A DNA stretch of 64,000 nt from Bradyrhizobium jicamae (GTDB taxonomy: Bacteria; Pseudomonadota; Alphaproteobacteria; Rhizobiales; Xanthobacteraceae), in NCBI RefSeq assembly GCF_001440395.1, contig NZ_LLXZ01000218.1, forward strand, positions 27,888 through 91,887, read 5' to 3'. The notes beneath the pieces were generated by a model. It had not been told where the DNA came from. It made no database searches and saw nothing but the letters and a program-made list of their open reading frames with translations. Made by a program: the position numbers and the translations under genes. Of the stretch, positions 8,093 to 18,849 are shown one piece after another (position 1 is the stretch's first letter; the number at the start of each line of letters is the position of its first letter).

Positions 8093-9235
8093 CTAGATCG
8101 TCTTGATCACCCTGAAGTCGAGACCATCGGCCTCGGCGAGATACATCGGCATCTCGGCACGGCCATTGCGGATGGTGATGGGGCCGCGGGCGCCTGCGTA
8201 CACCACGTTGCGCGCCGCCGAGAGCAGCGGCCTCATCGACAACGAGCCGGCCTGGTTGGCTGCCGCTTCGAGGAACCGCAATCCCTCGTAATTGGATTGG
8301 CCGACCGAGCCGATTGGCGGGGCGTGTGGGCCGAACATCGCGCGATAGCGGATCAGGAAATCGTCATTGGCGCGCGAGCCGACGCAATTGAAGTAGCCGG
8401 AGGCGCAATAAAGGTGGTCGGTGTTGTCGGCGCCGATGCCGAGCAGGACGGTTTCGTCCATCGCACCGGCAAGCCGCAGCGTGGTGGCGGCGAGACCACA
8501 TTCGCCGAACGCACGATTGAAGGTGATGCTATCGGTGCCGATCAGGGAAATCAGCACGACGTCCGGCCGCGCCGCCTTGATGCGCGCCAGATGTGCCTCG
8601 TGATTGTCTTCGCCAACGGGAACGAACTCCTCGCCAACGACGCGGCCACCGGCCTCGGCAATGTATTTCTTCACCGCGCGATGCGACTGCCAGGGCCAGA
8701 CATAGTCGCTGCCGATCAGATACCAGCGCGAAGCCTTCTTGACATCCGCCAGCCAATGGATCGCCGGCCGGCTTTGCCAGCGCGGCGTCTCGCCGATCGC
8801 CATGACACCCGGCGTCTGCTCACCGCCCTCATAGACGGGGGTATAGATGTAGGGAATGCGGTTGCGGGTGACCTTGCGCAGCGCCACGCGGACCGCGCTG
8901 ATATGCGACCCCATGATGAGATCGACTTCATCGAAGGCGATTGCCTGCTCGGCGCGGCGCACGATGTCCTCGAGCGGTCCGCCGGATTCATAGACCGACA
9001 GCTCGAGTTCGCGCCCCAGGATGCCGCCGCGCCGGTTGATTTCATCGATCGCCAGCACGACGCTGTTGGTGGACGTGGGTCCCCAGATTCCGGGCGAACC
9101 GGAAAAGGTGAGGAAGTTGCCGATCCGCAGCTTGCTGTGCGCGCCGCGGCGCCGTGACGAGCCCGGCTTGATCGTGGACAGGTCAAGATTGTCCGCCGCC
9201 GACGAGAGGTTTCGAAACAGCAGCGATGGCGGCAT
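8093..9235 (-). CDS. PBP-I-fold amide-binding protein without signal peptide (AmiC-like sensor candidate)
   Basis: Periplasmic-binding-protein type I fold related to the transport binding protein at 4312-5532; compare FLTFSGSPGIWGPTSTN and LAIDEINRRGGILGRELEL. I see no signal peptide: residues 1-35 are MPPSLLFRNLSSAAD and further polar sequence with RRR, without a hydrophobic core. Pseudomonas AmiC is a cytosolic member of this family that senses amides and controls AmiR. This protein may play a similar role here, perhaps without AmiR, because only a MarR-type gene is adjacent. I chose the ATG at 9235 (380 residues), which has AAGG upstream; an upstream ATG at 9307 is possible. The gene is transcribed towards the amidase and importer, and away from marR. 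A transport role after cryptic export cannot be excluded. Confidence 0.75.
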   Translation of the reverse strand: MPPSLLFRNLSSAADNLDLSTIKPGSSRRRGAHSKLRIGNFLTFSGSPGIWGPTSTNSVVLAIDEINRRGGILGRELELSVYESGGPLEDIVRRAEQAIAFDEVDLIMGSHISAVRVALRKVTRNRIPYIYTPVYEGGEQTPGVMAIGETPRWQSRPAIHWLADVKKASRWYLIGSDYVWPWQSHRAVKKYIAEAGGRVVGEEFVPVGEDNHEAHLARIKAARPDVVLISLIGTDSITFNRAFGECGLAATTLRLAGAMDETVLLGIGADNTDHLYCASGYFNCVGSRANDDFLIRYRAMFGPHAPPIGSVGQSNYEGLRFLEAAANQAGSLSMRPLLSAARNVVYAGARGPITIRNGRAEMPMYLAEADGLDFRVIKTI

Positions 9236-9368
9236 CGCGAGACTGCCTTGGGCCGGAAAATGTACGGTCGAAAGCACGCCAACTCCTGTCTGGCAGCAGT
9301 AGTGCAACGCATCCAGCGGGCGGCCGCGGCATCCGCCCTTAGTTGGGGAAATATCCTATTTGAAAATA

Positions 9369-9380
9369 TTGAATATTCAA
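9369..9380. promoter_or_regulatory. Candidate MarR operator in the divergent promoter region
   Basis: TTGAATATTCAA is a perfect 12-base palindrome in an A+T-rich island (about 9345-9400) within otherwise G+C-rich DNA. It lies between the divergent marR and AmiC-like genes. The neighbouring TTTGAAAATATT resembles one arm of the amidase operator candidate at 8022-8049. Confidence 0.5.
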
Positions 9381-9400
9381 CAATTGAAGTGCATATAGAA

Positions 9401-9898
9401 ATGGCACCGATTGCCGGACATTCATTCAAAATGGGTCAAGACAAAGTCTCAGCCGTGGCCAGACCGCCGAAAGACAACTCTCCGATCACTGAACATCTCG
9501 CCTATCTGCTCGCGCAGGCCAACCGGGAGATCAACCGGCAGTTGGAGATGCGGCTGAGCAAGGAAGGCGTGCCCGTCGAGCAGTGGCGCATCCTTAAAGT
9601 CCTGTCCGATGGCAACGGCCATTCGATGGGCGAGCTTGCGGACGCTGTGCTCCTCAACCATCCGACGTTGACCAAGATGGTCGACCGCATGGTGTCGGAC
9701 GCGCTGGTCTACCGTGTTCAGGATCCCAAGGACCGCCGCAAGGTCCTGATGTTCGTATCCGACCGCGGCAAGGCGCTGAGCAAGCGGCTGAATTCGCTGG
9801 CGGTGAGCCAGGAAGAGCACATCGTGGAAAGCTATGGCGACAAGTCGACCAACGAGCTCAAACGGTTGCTGGAAAGCCTGATCGACAGCTCGAACTGA
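9401..9898 (+). CDS. MarR family transcriptional regulator
   Basis: Winged-helix regulator of the MarR family, 165 residues from the ATG at 9401. The DNA-binding part includes VPVEQWRILKVLSDGNGHSM and LTKMVDRMVSDALVYRVQDP, followed by the wing DRRKVLMFVSDRG. The start is uncertain: 9401 and 9431 both lack a strong Shine-Dalgarno, and the frame stays open upstream to 9248, overlapping the divergent gene. It is divergent from the AmiC-like/amidase/importer run, with a palindrome between them. It is therefore the likely repressor or ligand-responsive regulator of amide use. The ligand is unknown. Confidence 0.85.
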   Translation: MAPIAGHSFKMGQDKVSAVARPPKDNSPITEHLAYLLAQANREINRQLEMRLSKEGVPVEQWRILKVLSDGNGHSMGELADAVLLNHPTLTKMVDRMVSDALVYRVQDPKDRRKVLMFVSDRGKALSKRLNSLAVSQEEHIVESYGDKSTNELKRLLESLIDSSN

Positions 9899-10216
9899 GC
9901 GTTCGCACGTACTAAAGCGTGTCGTTTCGCAGGCGAGACCCGCCACGGCCATAACTGCAGGCAACGGTAAGGGAGTGATCGCCTCAGGCGATCGCTGGCC
10001 AAACCAGCGCGCTCTTCCGCGCGGTATGAAGTTGATATAGCCTGACGACAGGCCGCCAGCGGGTAGTGCCGAAGACCCGCCAGAGTATCAGCGGCATCAT
10101 GCCCACGGCGGGGCTAAAGTCCTTCATCTCCAGGTTTTGGGCCGGCTCGCTTTTCATTTGAGCCGGACGAGAGGCCAGCGCCTCATCGATCAAACACGCC
10201 CCAACAGGAGGACATC
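9899..10216. other. Intergenic region, 318 bases, no supported gene
   Basis: A 69-codon frame on the minus strand (9984-10193) has no recognisable features and no good ribosome-binding site. An AGGAGG-type site for the next gene lies just before 10217. I see no repeat or strong hairpin here. Confidence 0.5.
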
Positions 10217-10552
10217 ATGCATTTTTGTATGACCGCACAATACACGCCAAAATCTCTCAACGCGATTCTGGAAAACCCCAAGACCAGTCGTTACGAAGCG
10301 GCCAAGAAGATGGTCGAAGCCGCCGGCGGCAAGTTGATTTCGATGTACAGCACTGCTGCCAACGGGCCCGGCGTTCTCGTGATCTTTGATGTGCCCGATC
10401 CCAACTCAGCATCGGCGATGTCAGGCGTTGTGATTGCGAGCGGCGCCGTTCACAATGTAACCCTCACTCGTCTGTGGACGCCGGATGAAATTACGGCGGT
10501 TCGCCAGAAGGCAGCGCAGATTAAAGGCTCATACACGCCGCCCGGCGGCTAA
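10217..10552 (+). CDS. GYD domain-containing protein
   Basis: Small protein of 111 residues belonging to the GYD family, a ferredoxin-like alpha/beta fold common in rhizobia and without an established biochemical role. Visible family features are MTAQYTPKSLNAILENP at the start, the GGKLISMYSTAANGPGVLVIFDVPD core and the TLTRLWTPDE end. It starts with ATG at an excellent AGGAGG site. It stands alone, followed by a strong hairpin terminator at 10604-10633. No signal peptide or membrane segment is seen. Confidence 0.85.
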   Translation: MHFCMTAQYTPKSLNAILENPKTSRYEAAKKMVEAAGGKLISMYSTAANGPGVLVIFDVPDPNSASAMSGVVIASGAVHNVTLTRLWTPDEITAVRQKAAQIKGSYTPPGG

Positions 10553-10603
10553 GTGATCGATAACAGGCTACTTGCCTGCACACTGTCGAGCACGGTCATA
10601 AAA

Positions 10604-10633
10604 AATGGTGGCAGGCGATGACCTGCCACCATT
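10604..10633. terminator. Strong bidirectional terminator between the GYD gene and secA
   Basis: A perfect 12-base stem (AATGGTGGCAGG at 10604-10615 and CCTGCCACCATT at 10622-10633) encloses a six-base loop. On the minus strand it is followed by a T-run, so it can end secA transcription; on the plus strand it follows the GYD gene. Confidence 0.75.
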
Positions 10634-10660
10634 GTCGTCCTCTGAAATCAGCGCCTAGGC

Positions 10661-10753
10661 CGTAGGGTGGGCAAAGCGTAAGCGTGCCCACCATCAAGCA
10701 TATCGTGTGCCGCTTCTGGTGGGCACGGCGCAAGAGCGCCTTTGCCCACCCTG
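10661..10753. repeat. Dispersed inverted repeat, family A, copy 1
   Basis: About 93 bases with imperfect inverted ends: GTAGGGTGGGCAAAGCG at the left and CTTTGCCCACCCT at the right, and internal CGTGCCCACCA / TGGTGGGCACG arms. The same element occurs at 20207, 30134, 32309 and 48667. It lies between secA and its terminator. Confidence 0.85.
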
Positions 10754-10769
10754 CTGATTCAGCGCGAGC

Positions 10770-13610
<2,841 letters not shown>

Positions 13611-13957
13611 GCCAATTCCTGCCTTTGCCGTTACTTGCGTTGCGAGCCGTGACGTGGACCACCAAGTTGCCTATCAACTCACCGTGACGCATCGCGGCAA
13701 ATACCCGTTCCGGGGCATCATCCGCCTAATGAGTGGGAATTAAGCAATCCAAGGTTCAACGGCAAAAAACGCAGCAAAATAAGCGCTATCGCCGCTGGAG
13801 GTTCCGGCACAGATATGGCTGGGTCGGGGCCTTGTCAACGTGGGTCCATCTGTCAAGGAATTCATCATTTTGACAGACTTTTCGCGTTGCCAAGCCGGCA
13901 TGATTGGGCGAGTGTCCCGCCGCCTTTGCCGCCCCCTCTTCAAGACAAGGATTTTCC
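13611..13957. other. Divergent secA/ppiC promoter region, 347 bases
   Basis: No gene supported. A TTGACA hexamer occurs at 13870-13875, but no good -10 box follows at 16-18 bases, so I do not assign a promoter. An AAGG ribosome-binding site precedes 13958. Confidence 0.4.
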
Positions 13958-14878
13958 ATGACCACCTCGTTCCCGGAAACGAAAACCGGCCTGCGCTTCG
14001 GCGCGGCCACCCTGGCCGCAACGGCCTGCCTGGCTGCGATTCTGGCTGCCAGCCTGCCGGTTCGTGCCCAGGACAACCCCGTTCTCGCCAAGGTTAACGG
14101 CGTCGAGATCCGCCAGAGCGACGTTGCGCTCGCGGAGGAGGAACTGGGCCCCAGCCTCGCGCAAATGGACCCCGCGACCAAAAAGGACAACGTGCTGGCC
14201 TTCCTGATCGACCTGAAAATCGTCGCCAAGGCCGCCGAGGACAAAAAGGTCGAGAATTCCGAGGACTTCAAGAAGCGCCTGGCCTTCACCCGCAGCCGCC
14301 TTTTGATGGACAGCCTGCTCGCATCCGAGGGCAAGGCCGCGACCACCGAAGAGGCCATGAAGAAGGTCTATGAGGAGGCCTCCAAGCAGATCACCGGCGA
14401 AATGGAAGTCCACGCCCGGCACATCCTGGTCGAGACCGAGGACGAGGCCAAGGCGATCGCGGAAGAGCTGAAGAAGGGCGCCGACTTCGCCGAACTGGCG
14501 AAGAAGAAGTCCAAGGACCCCGGCGCCTCCGATGGCGGCGATCTCGGCTTCTTCACCAAGGACCAGATGGTGCCGGAATTCTCCGCCGTCGCCTTCACGC
14601 TCGAACCCGGCAAGATCTCCGATCCCGTGAAGTCGCAATTCGGCTGGCACCTCATCAAGGTCGAGGAAAAGCGCGCCCGCAAGGCGCCCGACTTCGAGCA
14701 GGTCAAGGCGCAGATCGAGACCTATGTAACGCGCAAGGCACAGGCCGAATACGTCGCCAAGCTGCGCGAAGCCGCCAAGGTCGAGCGCATGGACAAGCCG
14801 GCCGAAGCCGCCAAGACCGACGCCAAGCCGGATGCCGCCAAGCCCGCGGACTCCAAGATGGCGCCGGCAAAGAAGTAA
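13958..14878 (+). CDS. Periplasmic peptidyl-prolyl cis-trans isomerase, parvulin (PpiC) type
   Basis: Exported folding factor of 306 residues. The N-terminus has a hydrophobic segment ending at PVRAQ, typical of a signal peptide. Next come a SurA-like N-terminal chaperone region and a parvulin domain at about residues 145-245, recognisable by VHARHILVETEDEA, DFAELAKKKSKDPGASDGGDLGFF and the closing FGWHLIKVEEKR. The C-terminal tail is Lys/Ala/Asp-rich and low in complexity. I chose the ATG at 13958 because AAGG is just upstream and it gives a normal signal peptide; an upstream in-frame ATG at 13904 adds non-signal sequence. It is divergent from secA, consistent with a job on freshly exported proteins. 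Confidence 0.9.
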   Translation: MTTSFPETKTGLRFGAATLAATACLAAILAASLPVRAQDNPVLAKVNGVEIRQSDVALAEEELGPSLAQMDPATKKDNVLAFLIDLKIVAKAAEDKKVENSEDFKKRLAFTRSRLLMDSLLASEGKAATTEEAMKKVYEEASKQITGEMEVHARHILVETEDEAKAIAEELKKGADFAELAKKKSKDPGASDGGDLGFFTKDQMVPEFSAVAFTLEPGKISDPVKSQFGWHLIKVEEKRARKAPDFEQVKAQIETYVTRKAQAEYVAKLREAAKVERMDKPAEAAKTDAKPDAAKPADSKMAPAKK

Positions 14879-14922
14879 AAAACGCTGTCACTTCTTCGAG
14901 ACCGATAGTATCTACCATTCAT

Positions 14923-14944
14923 GGCCGGGCCGAAGCGCCCGGCC
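14923..14944 (+). terminator. Hairpin after the parvulin gene
   Basis: GGCCGGGC (14923-14930) and GCCCGGCC (14937-14944) form a perfect 8-base stem with a six-base loop, 44 bases after the parvulin stop and before argJ. A clear U-tract is missing, so efficiency is uncertain. Confidence 0.45.
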
Positions 14945-15009
14945 GTTCCATGTCTGGGGACGAGTTGGCGGCCCCGGCTGCGGTTGATCTGGTCGAAGAA
15001 GGTGCTCGC

Positions 15010-16251
15010 ATGTCCACTACCGTCTCCCCCCTCGCCCCGACCGATGTCCCCGATATGCCCGCGATTTCGGGCGTGAAGCTCGGGACCGCTGCCGCCGGCA
15101 TCCGTTACAAGAACCGTACCGACGTACTGCTCGCGGTCATGGACAAGGGAACCACGGTCGCCGGCGTCTTCACCAAATCGAAATGCCCGTCCGCGCCGGT
15201 AGAGTGGTGCCGTGCCAAGCTTGGCCGGGGACAGGCCCGTGCGCTGGTGGTGAATTCCGGCAATGCCAATGCATTCACCGGCAAGACCGGCAAGCAGTCG
15301 ACGGCGCTGACCGCGCAGATCGCTGCGAAGGCGGTCGGCTGCTCGACATCAGACGTATTCCTCGCCTCCACCGGCGTCATCGGCGAACCGCTTGATGGCA
15401 CCAAGTTCGACGGCGTGCTGGGAACACTGGCTGAAGCTGCCACGCCCGACCACTGGATGGACGCCGCCAAGGCGATCATGACCACCGATACCTTCCCGAA
15501 GGTCGCAACCGCGACGGTGAAGCTCGGCAAGACCAAGGTCACCATCAACGGCATGGCCAAGGGCGCCGGCATGATCGCGCCCGACATGGCCACCATGCTG
15601 TCGTTCGTATTCACCGACGCGCCGCTGTCATCCGCCGTGCTGCAGTCGCTGCTCAAGAGCGGCGTCGAGGACACGTTCAACGCCATCACCATCGACAGCG
15701 ACACATCCACGTCGGATACGCTGCTGGCCTTCGCAACCGGCACGGCCGCGGCCAATGGCGCGCCGAAGATCAGCCGCGCCAGCGATCCCCGACTGAAGGC
15801 TTTCGCCAAGGCCTTCCACGAGGTGCTGGCGGACCTTGCCGAACAGGTCGCCCGCGACGGCGAAGGTGCGCGCAAGCTGGTCGAGGTGATCGTCGAAGGC
15901 GCGACCACCAAGACCTCGGCGCGCAAGATCGCGATGTCGATTGCGAACTCGCCGCTGGTGAAGACCGCGATCGCCGGCGAGGACGCCAATTGGGGCCGCG
16001 TGGTGATGGCGGTCGGCAAGGCCGGCGAGCCCGCCAACCGCGACAAGCTTTCGATCTCGTTCAACGGCATCCGCGTCGCCAGGAGCGGCGCGCGCGATCC
16101 GTCCTACAACGAGGCTGAGGTTTCCGAGGTGATGAAGAACCCGAAGATCCAGATCAAGGTCGCCCTCGGCCTCGGCAAGGGCCGCGACCGCGTGCTGACC
16201 TGCGATCTCACCAAGGAATATGTCGCGATCAACGGCGACTACCGATCCTAA
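15010..16251 (+). CDS. argJ: Bifunctional glutamate N-acetyltransferase / acetylornithine acetyltransferase ArgJ
   Basis: Arginine biosynthesis enzyme that recycles the acetyl group from N-acetylornithine to glutamate, and can also use acetyl-CoA. It self-cleaves into alpha and beta chains; the cleavage site is visible in KGAGMIAPDMATMLSFVF with the nucleophile Thr195 (413-residue numbering). Other family blocks are VVNSGNANAFTG and GEDANWGRVVMAVGKAG. I chose the ATG at 15010, preceded by GAAGAAGG, which gives a standard 413 residues; an in-frame ATG at 14950 adds 20 residues. mutT follows 15 bases downstream, so the two are probably co-transcribed. Confidence 0.96.
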   Translation: MSTTVSPLAPTDVPDMPAISGVKLGTAAAGIRYKNRTDVLLAVMDKGTTVAGVFTKSKCPSAPVEWCRAKLGRGQARALVVNSGNANAFTGKTGKQSTALTAQIAAKAVGCSTSDVFLASTGVIGEPLDGTKFDGVLGTLAEAATPDHWMDAAKAIMTTDTFPKVATATVKLGKTKVTINGMAKGAGMIAPDMATMLSFVFTDAPLSSAVLQSLLKSGVEDTFNAITIDSDTSTSDTLLAFATGTAAANGAPKISRASDPRLKAFAKAFHEVLADLAEQVARDGEGARKLVEVIVEGATTKTSARKIAMSIANSPLVKTAIAGEDANWGRVVMAVGKAGEPANRDKLSISFNGIRVARSGARDPSYNEAEVSEVMKNPKIQIKVALGLGKGRDRVLTCDLTKEYVAINGDYRS

Positions 16252-16266
16252 GCGAGACAGCGGCGC

Positions 16267-16677
16267 ATGGCAGACATCAAGCTCACCCTCGTGGTCGCCT
16301 GCGCCCTCGTCGATACCGACAAGCGCGTGCTGATCGCGCAGCGCCCGCAAGGCAAGGCGCTCGCGGGCCTCTGGGAATTTCCCGGAGGCAAGGTCGAGCC
16401 CGGCGAGCGGCCGGAGCAGACCCTGATCCGCGAGCTGCACGAGGAGATCGGCATCGATGTCAGCGAGCCCTGCCTGGCGCCGCTGACCTTTGCCAGCTAC
16501 GCCTATGACAGCTTTCATTTGCTGATGCCGCTCTACATCTGCCGGCGCTGGGAAGGCACGGTAATCGCCCGCGAGGGCCAGCAACTGGCCTGGGTCCGCG
16601 CCAACAAGCTGCGCGACTACCCGATGCCGCCCGCGGACATTCCACTGATCCCGCATCTGATTGATTTGCTGATGTGA
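16267..16677 (+). CDS. mutT: (Deoxy)nucleoside triphosphate pyrophosphohydrolase, Nudix family (MutT-like)
   Basis: 136-residue cytoplasmic Nudix hydrolase, the size of MutT, which removes 8-oxo-dGTP from the nucleotide pool. The complete Nudix box is at residues 41-63: Gly41, Glu47, then RELHEEIGI with Arg55, Glu56, Glu59, Glu60 and Gly62. The LWEFPGGK lead-in is also typical of MutT. It sits 15 bases after argJ. A MutT role is the best guess; other small Nudix substrates cannot be excluded. Confidence 0.9.
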   Translation: MADIKLTLVVACALVDTDKRVLIAQRPQGKALAGLWEFPGGKVEPGERPEQTLIRELHEEIGIDVSEPCLAPLTFASYAYDSFHLLMPLYICRRWEGTVIAREGQQLAWVRANKLRDYPMPPADIPLIPHLIDLLM

Positions 16678-16798
16678 AGCGGGAGGTCGGCGTCCCCCCG
16701 GTGGACAATGATGGGCTGGCGTCACAAAATCGCGAAAACAACCCCATGCAAAGTAGAATGGGGCCCTGTTCGCGGCTTCCGCCGAAGGGAATTGCGCG

Positions 16799-17644
16799 TC
16801 AATCGCGCTTCACCTGCTTCACCGCTTCTTCCAGACTCGCCTTCGCCGATCCCGGCCGCAGCGGCCTCTGCTGGCTTTCATGCGGCGCCCACCCGGACAG
16901 CCAGACAATATCGAACGTCGCGCGGATGCGGCCATCCGCGTCGGCAAACCGCTCGCCGTAAATCTGCGCCATCCGCAACATGGTCGCGCGACGGGTCGGC
17001 GTGTGCCGCCGCTCGACCAGGATATTGGTCGCCCCCATCCGCCTGAGATCGGCCATCAGCGCAAACGCGCTGTCGTAGCGCACCACGACGCGATCGACGT
17101 CGGTCACCGGCAGCGCGAAGCCCGCCCGCTGCAGCAGCGCGCCGACGTCGCGCAGATCGGCGAACGGCACAACCCGCGGCGACACCCCGCCCTCGCATTC
17201 GGCTTCCGCCGCAGCAAAGCTTTGCCGGAGCTCGGTCAGCGTGTCGCCGCCGAGCATCGCCGCCAGCAACAATCCATCCGGCTTCAGCGCGCGGCGGATC
17301 TGCGCCAGCACGCCGGGGAGATCATTGACGAACTGGAATGCGAGCGCGGAGACGACGAGATCGAGGGATTCCGGTTGCAGCGAAAGAACTTCCGATCGAT
17401 CGACATCGAGGCGCACGATCGACCGGAAACGATCGGTCAATGACTTCTGCAGCAGTTCATCCGGCGTCCAGATATCCGCCACGTCGGCAAAATTCCGCAT
17501 CACCGCCTGCAGCCGCTCTTCAAAATCCTCTCTGACGCGATCAAGCAGAAACGTCACGGGCCCGCCACGCCGCGCGCGGTCCATTCGTGCACGCAGCAAT
17601 GCGCGGTCGAACAGGAGGGGCGCACTGGTCGGGTTCGAAGCCAT
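16799..17644 (-). CDS. SAM-dependent methyltransferase-fold protein (NDUFAF5/BioC-like)
   Basis: 281-residue class I methyltransferase-fold protein. The N-terminus LFDRALLRARMDRARR and the block LDLVVSALAFQFVNDLPGVL match the family related to the mitochondrial complex I assembly factor NDUFAF5 and to BioC. NDUFAF5 hydroxylates an arginine of a complex I subunit (family knowledge). In alphaproteobacteria these genes commonly sit next to comF and grxC, as here. It is divergent from comF with 78 bases between. The true substrate is not evident from the sequence. Confidence 0.8.
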   Translation of the reverse strand: MASNPTSAPLLFDRALLRARMDRARRGGPVTFLLDRVREDFEERLQAVMRNFADVADIWTPDELLQKSLTDRFRSIVRLDVDRSEVLSLQPESLDLVVSALAFQFVNDLPGVLAQIRRALKPDGLLLAAMLGGDTLTELRQSFAAAEAECEGGVSPRVVPFADLRDVGALLQRAGFALPVTDVDRVVVRYDSAFALMADLRRMGATNILVERRHTPTRRATMLRMAQIYGERFADADGRIRATFDIVWLSGWAPHESQQRPLRPGSAKASLEEAVKQVKRD

Positions 17645-17722
17645 GCGCGGTTGGTACGCTGGCTGCCCATCTCTGGCAATGCCGCGCTTGAGCCGCCCGC
17701 AGCACGGCGCTAGCCTCCCTCC

Positions 17723-18532
17723 ATGGACGCCGAGGCATCACCATCACGCTCCATCGCAAGCCATCTTCGCGGCGCGCTCGGCGCCTGCCGCGACATGTTC
17801 ACACACATCCCGCGGCTCTTGCTCGACATCGCGCTGCCGACGCAGTGCGTTTCATGCCGCGAGGCGGTGGATGGTGAGGGCGTCTGCGCGGCATGCTGGG
17901 CCAAACTGTCGTTCATTGCGCCGCCGTTCTGCCCGCGGCTCGGCATTCCCTTTGTCTATGATCCCGGCCCCGAATTGCTGTCGATGGAGGCGATCGCCAA
18001 TCCGCCGGCCTATCAGCGCGCCCGCGCCGCGGTGCGCTATGACGACGTCGCCCGCACGCTTGTTCATGCGCTGAAGTACCAGGACCGCACCGATCTCGCG
18101 CCCGCGATGGGCCGCTGGATGGCCCGGGCGGGGAAGGAATTACTCGACGACGCCGACGTGCTGGTGCCGGTACCCCTGCACTGGCGACGCGGTTGGAGCC
18201 GCCGCTACAACCAGTCCGGCGCGCTGGCGCGGGCGATTTCGCAGCAAAGTGGCGTCAAACTGGCCGCTGAGGCGCTTCGCCGCATTCGCGCGACCGAGCA
18301 GCAGATCGGCCTGTCGCGGCCGCAGCGCGCCAGCAATGTGCAGGGCGCCTTCAAGGTCGCCGCCGATCGCATGGCCGACATTCAGGGCCGCCGCGTCATC
18401 CTGATCGATGACGTGCTAACATCAGGCGCCACCACCGACGCCTGCGCCCGTGCGCTGTTGCGCGCCAAGGCGGCGCAGGTCGACGTGCTGGTATTCGCGC
18501 GGGTTGTGGACAGCCACCGGGCTCCCATATAA
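17723..18532 (+). CDS. comF: ComF family protein (phosphoribosyltransferase domain)
   Basis: 269-residue ComF-like protein. An N-terminal zinc-finger candidate has two CxxC pairs (Cys42/Cys45 and Cys55/Cys58). The C-terminal half is a PRTase-like domain with VLVPVPLHWRRGWSRRYNQ at about 147-164 and the PRPP-binding loop VILIDDVLTSGATT at 225-238. ComF is needed for DNA uptake in naturally competent bacteria; its role in rhizobia is not established. It precedes grxC by 44 bases, and the comF-grxC-nitrilase-DUF1178 run is probably one operon. Confidence 0.9.
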   Translation: MDAEASPSRSIASHLRGALGACRDMFTHIPRLLLDIALPTQCVSCREAVDGEGVCAACWAKLSFIAPPFCPRLGIPFVYDPGPELLSMEAIANPPAYQRARAAVRYDDVARTLVHALKYQDRTDLAPAMGRWMARAGKELLDDADVLVPVPLHWRRGWSRRYNQSGALARAISQQSGVKLAAEALRRIRATEQQIGLSRPQRASNVQGAFKVAADRMADIQGRRVILIDDVLTSGATTDACARALLRAKAAQVDVLVFARVVDSHRAPI

Positions 18533-18576
18533 TTCAACGACTTGTAATTCAAAGACTCGCCAAATCAGGGCGCGCC

Positions 18577-18849
18577 ATGACTGCCATTGAAATCTATACC
18601 CGTCCGGGCTGCGGCTACTGCACCGCCGCCAAATCGCTGCTGACGCGCAAGAATGCCGCGTTCACGGAATTGAACGTGGCGACCGACCCGGCCTATCGCG
18701 ATCAGATGTACGACCGTGCCGGCCACGGTTCGACCTTTCCGCAGATCTTCATCGGCACAACCCACGTCGGCGGCTGCGACGAGCTTTACGCGCTGGACCG
18801 CGCCGGCAAGCTCGACGCCTTGCTGGCCGGAGAAAAGGCCTCCTCATGA
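18577..18849 (+). CDS. grxC: Glutaredoxin 3
   Basis: 90-residue dithiol glutaredoxin that reduces disulfides and mixed glutathione disulfides in the cytoplasm. The active site CGYC (Cys12, Cys15) follows the IEIYTRPG strand. The cis-Pro segment GSTFPQIFIG and the GG-containing glutathione-binding VGGCDELYAL segment are intact. The stop overlaps the start of the next gene (ATGA), indicating translational coupling. Confidence 0.95.
   Translation: MTAIEIYTRPGCGYCTAAKSLLTRKNAAFTELNVATDPAYRDQMYDRAGHGSTFPQIFIGTTHVGGCDELYALDRAGKLDALLAGEKASS

Noticed and set aside
9984..10193. 69-codon minus-strand frame between marR and the GYD gene
   Set aside because: No ribosome-binding site, no recognisable motif and not clearly protein-like.
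13870..13875. TTGACA as -35 box for the parvulin gene
   Set aside because: No acceptable -10 sequence at 16-18 bases; too weak to annotate as a promoter.
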